NCBI RefSeq assembly: GCF_013376095.1
Contig: NZ_JAAMFN010000019.1
Span: forward strand, 23,117 to 87,116
DNA from: Arthrobacter sp. SDTb3-6
GTDB lineage: Bacteria > Actinomycetota > Actinomycetes > Actinomycetales > Micrococcaceae
Length of the DNA: 64,000 nt
Direction: 5' to 3'
In this document: positions 28,596 to 39,477 of the stretch, in pieces
Position numbering within the stretch: the stretch's first letter is position 1
Layout: every line of letters starts with the position of its first letter
The notes under the pieces: generated by a model
What the model saw: only the letters and a program-made list of their open reading frames with translations
What the model was told of the DNA's origin: nothing
Databases searched by the model: none
Program-made: the position numbers and the translations under genes

Positions 28596-29557
28596 TATTT
28601 CTTCTTCCTGTTCTTCCGTTGTGGCTGGTTGCGCTGTCCCTTGGGATCGGGGAGTTCTTCAACTTCGGGAACCACGGCCTTCTTGGAGGCGCCCAGCAGC
28701 GGCAGGCCCTTGGCCTCCCTGCGCTTCTGGTACTCCTTGTAGGCGGGCGATCCCGGCGTGGGCATCCGGCGGATCACGAAGAACTGCTGGCCCATGGTCC
28801 AAATGTTCGTGGTCGTCCAGTAGATCAGGACACCGATGGGGAAGTTCACGCCGCCGATGCCAAAGACCAGGGGCAGCACGTACAGCATCATCTTCTGCTG
28901 CTTCATGAACGGGCCCTGCATGGCTTCTTCAGACATGTTCTTGGTCATGATCTGCTTCTGCGTGATGAACTGCGAGGCAATCATGGCAATGATCATGATC
29001 AGCGACAGCACCACCACGGAGACCCTCAGGTCGCCACCCTGGAGCTGGGGCAGGAATGCCGCCGAGAGCGGGGCGCCAAAGATGGTGGCGTGGTCGAACT
29101 GGGCAACCTGGTGCGGGCTCATGGCCCCAATGCCGGTGCCGTTGGCGTTGGCCTTGGACACTCCGGAGAGGACGCGGAACAGCGAGAAGAAGAACGGCAT
29201 CTGGATCAGCATGGGCAGGCAGGCAGAGAACGGGTTGGTGCCGTGCTCCTTGTACAGCGCCATCTGCTCCTGCGCCATGGCCTGGCGGGAGAGCTGGTCC
29301 GTCTTGCCCTTGTACTTGGCCTGCAGCTTTTTCATGTCCGGCTGCAACGCCTGCATTCCGCGCTGCGCCTTGATCTGCTTGACGAAGACAGGAATCAGCG
29401 CGGCACGGATCACCAGCACCAGGCCGATGATGGAAAGGGTCCAGGTGATACCGGACGCGGCAGGCAGCCCGAGGAACGTCAGCCCATCATGGAAGAGCAC
29501 CATGATCATGGACACTAGCCACTCAAAGGGCGTCAGAATCGTCTGGAGGAAATCCAT
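28595..29557 (-). CDS. yidC: Membrane protein insertase YidC
   Basis: 320 residues with five or so membrane helices. The N-terminal helix (FEWLVSMIMVLFHDGLTFLG) and the hydrophilic hairpin with KQIKAQRGMQALQPDMKKLQAKYKGK are typical, followed by NPFSACLPMLIQMPFFFSLF and a C-terminal basic tail (KGQRNQPQRKNRKKK) that contacts ribosomes. It inserts membrane proteins alone or with SecYEG. It begins 10 bp after the yidD stop and overlaps jag. Confidence 0.97.
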   Translation of the reverse strand: MDFLQTILTPFEWLVSMIMVLFHDGLTFLGLPAASGITWTLSIIGLVLVIRAALIPVFVKQIKAQRGMQALQPDMKKLQAKYKGKTDQLSRQAMAQEQMALYKEHGTNPFSACLPMLIQMPFFFSLFRVLSGVSKANANGTGIGAMSPHQVAQFDHATIFGAPLSAAFLPQLQGGDLRVSVVVLSLIMIIAMIASQFITQKQIMTKNMSEEAMQGPFMKQQKMMLYVLPLVFGIGGVNFPIGVLIYWTTTNIWTMGQQFFVIRRMPTPGSPAYKEYQKRREAKGLPLLGASKKAVVPEVEELPDPKGQRNQPQRKNRKKK

Positions 29558-29566
29558 ATTTCTTTT

Positions 29567-29977
29567 CTATTCTCCTGAAGCCGACGTGCGGCTTTGTGTC
29601 TCCGCTTGAGCCGCCAGGAAATAATCCGGATGGTTCAGTTGGACAATGAGGGGGACCGAAGACGGCTCATCCCAATGGACATGGACCGGGGAAGGGACCG
29701 GATCAAGGCCGCCGGCGTTCCAGGGATGGCACCGGGCTACGCGCCGGGCTGCATACCAACTGCCCTTGACTGCGCCATGGACGGTCACTGCCTCGAGGGC
29801 GTAAGCCGAACAGGATGGAAAAAACCGGCACACCTGCCCATAAGCGGGTGAGATGAAACGCCGGTAGGTTTTCAGCACAACAATCAGGATGTTGCGGGGA
29901 AGATGCCAAAGAAACCGTCCGACGACGGCGGGCAGGTCCAATGTGCGACGGTCAAGACTGGCTTGGGTCACGGACAT
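29567..29977 (-). CDS. yidD: Membrane protein insertion efficiency factor YidD
   Basis: 136 residues. The core is RFISPAYGQVCRFFPSCSAYALEAVTVHGAVKGSWYAARRVARCHPW, with the conserved cysteines of the family. A short amphipathic N-terminus and a C-terminal tail of about 45 residues surround it. ATG 29977 follows AAGGAGAAG closely; the GTG two codons later has better spacing and is an alternative. It lies between rnpA (8 bp) and yidC (9 bp), the conserved order. Confidence 0.95.
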   Translation of the reverse strand: MSVTQASLDRRTLDLPAVVGRFLWHLPRNILIVVLKTYRRFISPAYGQVCRFFPSCSAYALEAVTVHGAVKGSWYAARRVARCHPWNAGGLDPVPSPVHVHWDEPSSVPLIVQLNHPDYFLAAQAETQSRTSASGE

Positions 29978-29985
29978 CTTCTCCT

Positions 29986-30393
29986 TCAATCCTTCAGGCC
30001 TTGTCCACTGCGGCATCGTTGTCCGGCCGCCGGCTGTTCCATTGGCTGCCCGGCAAGCCGGGGCGCCACCTTGGAAAATGCCTTGTGGTAGTCGTTGACG
30101 AGTTCGCCCCACGTGGCAGCTGCGGCGGGCGGCAAGGCCCTCACCACAACGTTGAGCCCACATGGATGGCGGCGAACAGTCTCAGCGGCTATTTCCCTTA
30201 GTCTCCTCTTAACGAGGTTCCGGGTCACAGCGTTCCCAACGGCCTTCGAAACGATGAACCCAACCTGGCTGGGCTCACCGGACGCGGTGGACACCACATA
30301 CAACACTACGTTCCGGCGTCCGTTGCGGACGCCGGAACGTACAGTATGTGAGAAGGCAGCGGAAGTCCGCATTCTGTTTCTGGTGGCCAGCAC
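29986..30393 (-). CDS. rnpA: Ribonuclease P protein component
   Basis: 135 residues. It carries the RNR motif (GNAVTRNLVKRRLREI), the RNA-contacting signature of RnpA. The protein partners the RNase P RNA to mature tRNA 5' ends. The C-terminus is longer and basic (QRCRSGQGLKD). The start is GTG 30393, 56 bp after the rpmH stop, so it is probably on the rpmH transcript. Confidence 0.96.
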   Translation of the reverse strand: MLATRNRMRTSAAFSHTVRSGVRNGRRNVVLYVVSTASGEPSQVGFIVSKAVGNAVTRNLVKRRLREIAAETVRRHPCGLNVVVRALPPAAAATWGELVNDYHKAFSKVAPRLAGQPMEQPAAGQRCRSGQGLKD

Positions 30394-30449
30394 CCTGCGA
30401 TCAACCGCTGCTTCGTTAAGGCTCGACGGATCGTCAAGCAGTTATTGGT

Positions 30450-30587
30450 TTATGCCGACAGCTCGGCGCGGCCCTTGCCACGGCGCGCAGCCAGGATGGC
30501 ACGGCCGGCACGGGTACGCATGCGAAGGCGGAAGCCGTGCTTCTTGGCACGACGGCGGTTGTTCGGCTGAAAAGTCCGCTTGCTCAC
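30450..30587 (-). CDS. rpmH: 50S ribosomal protein L34
   Basis: 45 residues. The sequence starts [18 protein letters not shown] and ends [10 protein letters not shown], the near-invariant L34 pattern. The start is GTG with GGAG 8 nt upstream. It is the first gene of the leftward rpmH-rnpA-yidD-yidC-jag-rsmG-parA-parB series, divergent from dnaA across the left half of the origin. Confidence 0.98.
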   Translation of the reverse strand: MSKRTFQPNNRRRAKKHGFRLRMRTRAGRAILAARRGKGRAELSA

Positions 30588-30660
30588 GGTAGTTACTCCA
30601 AGACAATCTAAAGATGCGCCTTGCCCGAAGCTAAGTAAGGGGAAGAACAGGCCGACGCTA

Positions 30661-30666
30661 AGTATA
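30661..30666 (-). promoter_or_regulatory. Candidate -10 element for rpmH
   Basis: On the minus strand the sequence TATACT lies about 75 nt upstream of the rpmH GTG. No convincing -35 hexamer is present at 17 nt. Confidence 0.4.
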
Positions 30667-30792
30667 TGGATGCCCGCTTGACCCCCTTCTTCAAGGAGCT
30701 GCGCAGATGCGCAAAGCAGACACATGGGACTTCACAACGTTAGGTCATTGCCGTCCCGCTAGTCAAACTGCGCCGGCCTGCAGTCCGCCGCG

Positions 30793-31009
30793 TTTTCCAC
30801 GGTGATGGCCCGACATTGCCCACGGGCTGCGGGGTCCTGTGCACCCAGCCGTGGATAACCCGTGGAAAAACTGTGCACACCGCTGCCCCGCAGCCCCCGC
30901 CGTGTGATATTTATCCACAGGCGGTTCCCCCAGCTATCTTCAAGGCTTTTCATCCCTTAGGCTAGGCCCGTGGCAAGTTATCCACGGCTGTGAATAACTC
31001 TGTGGATGA
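30793..31009. promoter_or_regulatory. DnaA-box array between rpmH and dnaA
   Basis: One perfect box TTATCCACA (30911-30919), plus one-mismatch boxes at 30850-30858 (minus), 30978-30986 (plus, TTATCCACG), 30989-30997 (minus) and 31001-31009 (minus). Two weaker TTTTCCACG copies lie at 30793-30801 (plus) and 30861-30869 (minus). The three at 30978-31009 are spaced 11-12 bp. They probably serve dnaA autoregulation and may contribute to a two-part origin. The rest of 30588-31135 holds no gene. Confidence 0.8.
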
Positions 31010-31135
31010 CGGGGCACGGCGTTCCCCCGCACCGGGCGGCCATGGCCCGGCAATGTAAGCGAAGTCACTCAGACGCGGGTGTGAACAGATAACAATCCGG
31101 CGGGGCATCCTGCCGGCAGTGAGGTGGAACCAGCA

Positions 31136-31165
31136 ATGAGCACTAAGGCAACCAATGAGCACTGA
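31136..31165 (+). CDS. Possible 9-codon upstream reading frame overlapping the dnaA start
   Basis: ATG at 31136 opens a 9-residue frame (MSTKATNEH) ending at TGA 31163-31165, which overlaps the dnaA ATG at 31155 out of frame. GAGGTGGA upstream could serve as its ribosome binding site. It results from a 19-bp tandem duplication (31136-31154 and 31155-31173; 17 of 19 bases match). Its translation could tune dnaA initiation; alternatively only the second start is used. Confidence 0.35.
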   Translation: MSTKATNEH

Positions 31166-32633
31166 GGGAACCAACACTGAGGAGATCAACGACGTCGGCA
31201 GTTCCTGGCGGCGCGTCATCCGAATCCTGGAACAGGATGAACGGGTGTCTCCCCGGCAGAGGGGCTTTGTGGTCCACACCCAGCCCCAGGGTCTCATCGG
31301 AAACACGCTGCTGGTGGCGGTCCCCAACGAGTTGACCCGCGAAGTGCTCCAAAACCAGCTGAGCAAGGCGTTGGTTGATGCACTGCGGCAGGTATTCCCG
31401 GAGGAGATCAGCTGCGCTTTCAGTGTCAATGCCGACCTGGTGCCGCTGGACAAGGTGGAGGAAACCCCCGCAGCACCTGCCCCCGTCCGCCCCGAACGCA
31501 ACGAACATGTTGAGCGCAGCAACCGGATTGAACGTAATGAACCCGGGGAAAACGCTTCCAAGCCCTCCCCAATGCTCCCCAGCACCTCACAGGAATTTGG
31601 CCGCCTCAATCCCAAGTACATCTTTGACTCCTTCGTGATTGGCTCATCCAACCGCTTCGCCCACGCCGCGGCCGTGGCGGTGGCCGAAGCGCCGGCCAAG
31701 GCCTACAACCCGCTGTTCATCTATGGTGATTCGGGACTGGGCAAGACCCACCTCCTCCACGCCATTGGCCACTACGCCCGCCGCCTTTACACGGGCATCC
31801 GTGTCCGGTACGTCAATTCCGAGGAATTCACCAACGACTTCATCAACTCCATCCGCGACGACGAGGGTGCCAGCTTCAAGCAGCTGTACCGCAACGTGGA
31901 CATCCTGCTGATCGATGACATCCAGTTCCTTGCCAACAAGGACGCCACGCAGGAAGAGTTCTTCCACACCTTCAACGCCCTGCACAACCACAACAAGCAG
32001 GTGGTCATCACCTCTGACCTTCCGCCCAAGCGGTTGCAGGGGTTTGAAGAGCGCATGCGTTCACGGTTTGAGTGGGGCCTGCTCACCGACGTCCAGCCGC
32101 CGGAACTGGAGACCCGCATTGCGATCCTGCGAAAAAAGGCCATCGGAGAAGGCCTGTCCGCCCCCGACGACGCCCTCGAGTACATCGCGTCGAAGATCTC
32201 CACCAACATCCGCGAGTTGGAGGGGGCATTGATTCGGGTCACTGCCTTCGCCAGCCTGAACCGCCAGCCGGTGGACGTGGGCCTGGCCGAGATGGTCCTG
32301 AAGGACCTGATCACTGACGACGGCGCGCAGGAGATCACCTCGACGGCCATCCTGGGGCAGACAGCCGCCTACTTCAACATTTCCATGGAAGAACTGTGCA
32401 GCAAGTCCCGCACCCGCACCCTGGTCACCGCCCGGCAGATTGCCATGTACCTGTGCCGGGAATTGACGGACATGTCCCTGCCGAAGATTGGCCAGGAGTT
32501 CGGCGGCCGCGACCATACCACGGTGATCCACGCCGACCGGAAAATTCGCGAACTCATGGCAGAGCGGCGGGCCATCTACAACCAGGTGACCGAGCTGACC
32601 AACAAGATCAAGCAGCAACAGCGCGAAGGCTGA
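31155..32633 (+). CDS. dnaA: Chromosomal replication initiator DnaA
   Basis: 492 residues. Domain I covers about 1-90 and an acidic/proline-rich linker reaches about 155. The AAA+ domain has Walker A GDSGLGKTH (about 190-198) and Walker B ILLIDDIQFL (about 250). The C-terminal DNA-binding domain has the GGRDHTTVIHADRKI signature (about 448-462), which reads DnaA boxes. ATG 31155 is chosen because AAGG lies six bases upstream and the family start MSTE...W follows. It melts the origin and also binds the box arrays on both sides of this gene. Confidence 0.98.
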   Translation: MSTEGTNTEEINDVGSSWRRVIRILEQDERVSPRQRGFVVHTQPQGLIGNTLLVAVPNELTREVLQNQLSKALVDALRQVFPEEISCAFSVNADLVPLDKVEETPAAPAPVRPERNEHVERSNRIERNEPGENASKPSPMLPSTSQEFGRLNPKYIFDSFVIGSSNRFAHAAAVAVAEAPAKAYNPLFIYGDSGLGKTHLLHAIGHYARRLYTGIRVRYVNSEEFTNDFINSIRDDEGASFKQLYRNVDILLIDDIQFLANKDATQEEFFHTFNALHNHNKQVVITSDLPPKRLQGFEERMRSRFEWGLLTDVQPPELETRIAILRKKAIGEGLSAPDDALEYIASKISTNIRELEGALIRVTAFASLNRQPVDVGLAEMVLKDLITDDGAQEITSTAILGQTAAYFNISMEELCSKSRTRTLVTARQIAMYLCRELTDMSLPKIGQEFGGRDHTTVIHADRKIRELMAERRAIYNQVTELTNKIKQQQREG

Positions 32634-33070
32634 AACCCGCGCAGCGGGAGAAAATTTTCAGTAATTAACAGCTGTACATAAGTCTGTGGATAGTTAAGTG
32701 CACAACCGCCCGTCCCTTGCGGATAACTACAGGGTCCCCTGTGGATCCCATATTTGGCGCGGAAAGTTCTCCACCGACGCCCACAAGCGAAAGCGGAAAA
32801 TCCTCACACATTGTGCACAGGGCAGATCGCCGCAATCGCGCAGCAAGACAGGGTTATCCACAGTATCCACAGGACTTATTAACACTACGAATCCCAAGAA
32901 TTCTTCGTTTCAAACAACATTTTCCGATTCTGCCCAACCCGGGATGCACCGGGGCCAGGGCAATGCCGGAATCGCCTGTCCGAAGCGCTAAGCTGTCTGC
33001 AAGCATGTAATTCCACAGCGGCCAACCCGGCACCCAACACTTTTCGCACCATGAAAGGCGGCACCCTTCC
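32634..33070. other. Origin of replication region (oriC), dnaA-dnaN spacer
   Basis: 437 bp without a gene. DnaA boxes: perfect TTATCCACA 32854-32862 directly joined to GTATCCACA 32863-32871, TTGTGCACA 32811-32819, and reverse boxes at 32685-32693 and 32718-32726 (one mismatch each), with weaker ones at 32740 and 32767. AT-rich stretches at about 32650-32680 and 32872-32932 are candidates for the unwinding element. Position between dnaA and dnaN is where actinobacterial origins are known to lie. Confidence 0.9.
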
Positions 33071-34195
33071 GTGAAGTTCCGAGTCGAACGCGATGTTCTG
33101 ACCGAAGCAGTCAGCTGGGCCGCACGTTCCCTGTCGCCAAGGCCTCCGGTTCCGGTGCTCTCGGGGCTCCTCCTCAAGGCCGAAGCCGGCACCTTGAGCC
33201 TGGCCAGTTTCGACTACGAAATTTCAGCCCGCCTGGAAATCGCCGCCGACATCGCCGAAGAAGGCACGATCCTGGTGTCAGGCCGGCTCCTCGCCGACAT
33301 TTGCCGCAGCCTCCCGTCCGCTCCTGTCGATGTCGAAACCGACGGTTCCAAGGTCACCCTGACCTGCCGCAGCAGCCGTTTCCACCTGGCCACCATGCCG
33401 GTCAACGACTACCCGGAACTGCCGGCCCTGCCGGAATTAAGCGGAACCGTGGACGGAGAAGCCTTCGCCCAGGCCGTTTCCCAGGTGATCATTGCCTCCA
33501 GCAAGGACGACACCCTCCCCATCCTCACCGGCGTGAAGATGGAAATTGAAGGTGATCTGATCACCTTGCTCGCCACCGACCGCTACAGGCTCGCCCTGCG
33601 CGAAGTCCACTGGAGCCCGACAAACCCGGGAATCTCCACCGGTGCGCTGGTGAAGGCAAAGACACTCAACGAGGTCGCCAAAACCCTCGGTGGTTCGGGC
33701 ACGCTCAACATCGCCTTGTCAGACAACAGCGAATTGATCGGCTTTGAGAGCGGCGGACGCCGCACCACCTCCCTGCTGGTTGACGGCGACTACCCCAAGA
33801 TCCGTTCCCTCTTCCCGGAAAACACGCCCATCCACGCCACCGTGGAAACCACGGCGCTGGCTGAGGCAGTCCGCCGTGTTTCCCTCGTCGCTGAACGCAA
33901 CACGCCTGTCCGGCTGATCTTCACCGACGGCCAACTGACACTCGATGCAGGCACAGGCGAGGATGCCCAGGCTTCCGAAAACCTGGAAGCCTCCCTGGTC
34001 GGGGACGAAATCACGGTCGCCTTCAACCCGCATTACCTCAGCGAAGGCCTGAACGCCTTTGACAGCAAGTACGTGCGTTTTTCCTTCACCTCGGCACCCA
34101 AACCTGCCATGCTCACCGCCCAGGACGACATCGACGGCGAAAACCGCGACGACTACCGGTACCTGGTCATGCCCGTGAGGCTGCCCAACCAGTAA
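33071..34195 (+). CDS. dnaN: DNA polymerase III sliding clamp (beta subunit)
   Basis: 374 residues, the standard length, with the three-fold repeated clamp fold; landmarks include ASKDDTLPILTGVKMEIEGD and LLATDRYRLALRE in domain 2 and the terminal YRYLVMPVRLPNQ that forms the partner-binding pocket. The start is GTG 33071 with GAAAGGCGG upstream. It tethers the polymerase to DNA and heads the dnaN-gnd-recF-DUF721 series. Confidence 0.98.
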   Translation: MKFRVERDVLTEAVSWAARSLSPRPPVPVLSGLLLKAEAGTLSLASFDYEISARLEIAADIAEEGTILVSGRLLADICRSLPSAPVDVETDGSKVTLTCRSSRFHLATMPVNDYPELPALPELSGTVDGEAFAQAVSQVIIASSKDDTLPILTGVKMEIEGDLITLLATDRYRLALREVHWSPTNPGISTGALVKAKTLNEVAKTLGGSGTLNIALSDNSELIGFESGGRRTTSLLVDGDYPKIRSLFPENTPIHATVETTALAEAVRRVSLVAERNTPVRLIFTDGQLTLDAGTGEDAQASENLEASLVGDEITVAFNPHYLSEGLNAFDSKYVRFSFTSAPKPAMLTAQDDIDGENRDDYRYLVMPVRLPNQ

Positions 34196-34259
34196 CCAGT
34201 TCCCCTCCCGCCCGCGCCACCCACACCGGGACGCCACCCAAGCAGAAATGAGAAATGCC

Positions 34260-35147
34260 GTGCACGTCGGACTTGTCGGACTTGGAAAAATGGGCTTCAA
34301 CATGCGGGAACGCCTGCGTGGGGCGGGGATCGAGGTCACCGGATACGACCGCAACGCCGACGTCACGGACGTGGCGGACCTGGCCGCCCTGGTGGCGGCC
34401 GTACCGGCACCGCGACTGATCTGGGTCATGGTCCCCTCCGGCGACATCACGGATTCGGTCATTCGCGAGCTCGCCTCGCACATGGAGGCCGGCGACCTGA
34501 TCGTCGACGGCGGCAACTCCCGGTTCACCGAGGACCAACGCCACCACACCCAACTGGACGAAAAAAACATCGGCTTCATGGACGTGGGCGTGTCCGGCGG
34601 CGTCTGGGGACTGAAAAATGGCTACGGCCTGATGGCCGGCGGTTCCGCTGAACACGTGGAATGGGCGATGCCCCTGCTCGATGCCCTCCGGCCGGAAGGC
34701 GACCGGGCGGACAGCTTTGTCCACGTGGGCGCCGTGGGTGCGGGACACTACGCGAAAATGGTGCACAACGGCATTGAATACGGCCTCATGCAGGCCTATG
34801 CCGAAGGGTATGAGCTGCTGGCCAAGAAGGAAATCATCACCGACCTTCCCGGCACGTTCCGCGCTTGGCAAAAAGGCACAGTGGTCCGGTCGTGGCTGCT
34901 GGACCTGATGGTCAAGGCGCTGGATGAGGATCCCGGCCTGGAATCAATCGGTGACTACGTTGAGGATTCCGGCGAAGGCCGGTGGACTGTGGAGGAAGCC
35001 ATCGCCAACGCAGTGCCCGCGCCTGCCATCACCGCCGCACTGTTTGCACGGTTCTCCTCCCGCGAAGACAATTCCCCTGCCATGAAGATGGTCTCGGCCC
35101 TGCGACACCAGTTTGGCGGCCACGCCACCAAGCCGGCGGGTTCCTGA
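34260..35147 (+). CDS. gnd: 6-phosphogluconate dehydrogenase, decarboxylating (GntZ/YqeC short type)
   Basis: 295 residues from GTG 34260; the upstream ATG 34248 would add four residues (MRNA) but the family begins MxVGLVGLGKMG. The NAD(P)-binding loop GLGKMG, IVDGGNSRFTED, the GVSGGVWGL substrate loop and KMVHNGIEYGLMQAYAEG with the catalytic Lys are all visible. At about 300 residues it is the short, often NAD-preferring form. It converts 6-phosphogluconate to ribulose 5-phosphate. Its place between dnaN and recF is typical of Micrococcales. Confidence 0.95.
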   Translation: MHVGLVGLGKMGFNMRERLRGAGIEVTGYDRNADVTDVADLAALVAAVPAPRLIWVMVPSGDITDSVIRELASHMEAGDLIVDGGNSRFTEDQRHHTQLDEKNIGFMDVGVSGGVWGLKNGYGLMAGGSAEHVEWAMPLLDALRPEGDRADSFVHVGAVGAGHYAKMVHNGIEYGLMQAYAEGYELLAKKEIITDLPGTFRAWQKGTVVRSWLLDLMVKALDEDPGLESIGDYVEDSGEGRWTVEEAIANAVPAPAITAALFARFSSREDNSPAMKMVSALRHQFGGHATKPAGS

Positions 35148-35165
35148 ACCACCCAAGCCGCACGC

Positions 35166-36366
35166 GTGTTTCTTGAACAACTTTCACTGACCGATTTCCG
35201 CAGCTATGCCCAGGTGGACCTCGCGCTTGCGCCCGGGGTGACGGTCCTGGTCGGTTCCAACGGATTGGGCAAAACCAATCTCGTGGAGGCCATCGGCTAC
35301 CTCTCGACCCTGTCATCGCACCGGGTCAGCTCGGACGGACCGCTCCTGCGCTTCGGCGCCGAGCAGGCATTGGTCCGCGCCCAGCTGGTCCGGGGTGCCC
35401 AAAAGGTCGTTATCGAGGTGGAAATCAATGCCGCCCGGGCCAACCGCGCACGCATCAACCGGGCCAACCCCATCAGGGCCCGGGACGTGTTAGGCATTTG
35501 CCGCAGTGTCCTTTTCGCCCCCGAGGACCTGGCCCTGGTCAAGGGGGACCCGGCCAACCGGCGTCGTTTTTTGGATGAACTCCTGGTGGTCCTCAGGCCA
35601 CGGCACGCCGCCACCCGGCAGGACTACGACAAGGTCCTCAAGCAGCGCAATGCACTCCTGAAGTCCGCCCGGGCGGCGCATTTTTCCCGCAGCGGCGTCA
35701 CCGAAGGACACCTGGCCACCCTCGACGTGTGGGATGCGCACCTGGCCTCCGCTGCCGCGAAGCTGCTCGCGGCACGGCTTGAACTGGTCGACCTGCTGCG
35801 CCCGCACCTGGCCGAGTCCTACGCCCGGCTGACCGACGGCTCGAAGCTGCTGCGCGCCGTTTACCGCAGCAGCCTGGATCCGTCCGGCGACGATGAAGCG
35901 CCGTACGATGCCGGCGGGGAGGAGGACCTTTCCCTGTGTACGGTGGAGGAACTCACGGCCCGGTACATCCAGGCCCTGGCGGCCTCGCGCACCCGGGAAC
36001 TGGAACGGGGAATGTCCCTCGTGGGTCCGCACCGCGATGAGCTGGAATTGCTGCTGGGGCAGGCACCGGCCCGCGGCTATGCGTCGCACGGGGAATCGTG
36101 GTCCGTGGCGCTTTCCCTGCGGCTGGCCTCCTTTTACGTCCTGGACGCAGACTCGCCCATCCCCGGAAACCAGCCCATCCTGATCCTTGACGACGTCTTT
36201 GCCGAACTTGACGCCCAACGCCGGCGCAAGCTGGCATCCATGGTGGGCGGTGCGGAACAGGTGTTGGTCACCGCTGCCGTCGCCGGTGACATTCCGGCGG
36301 AGCTGGCCGGGGCCCAGGTCCAGGTCATCCCCGGCGGAGTCATCCCGAACCGGGACGCCGTGCCCC

Positions 36367-36377
<11 letters not shown>
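35166..36377 (+). CDS. recF: DNA replication/repair protein RecF
   Basis: 403 residues. Walker [10 protein letters not shown] follows the first strands ([13 protein letters not shown]), the ABC-type signature region is [14 protein letters not shown], and Walker B is [12 protein letters not shown]. RecF loads RecA at single-stranded gaps with RecO and RecR. It starts 18 bp after gnd and overlaps the DUF721 gene by 11 bp. Confidence 0.97.
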
Positions 36378-39401
<3,024 letters not shown>

Positions 39402-39406
39402 GCCTT

Positions 39407-39426
39407 CGGGAACCAACATGTTCCCG
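39407..39426 (+). promoter_or_regulatory. Hairpin and AT-rich promoter-like spacer between gyrB and gyrA
   Basis: A perfect 7-bp inverted repeat CGGGAAC / GTTCCCG (39407-39413, 39420-39426) follows gyrB. The rest of the 76-bp spacer is unusually AT-rich and contains TTGAAT 39430-39435 and TATATT 39451-39456, a possible weak gyrA promoter. The gyrA ATG has only a distant GGAA. Confidence 0.45.
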
Positions 39427-39477
39427 CACTTGAATATTACGAATCAGACATATATTGCGAATGGAATATAACAGACT

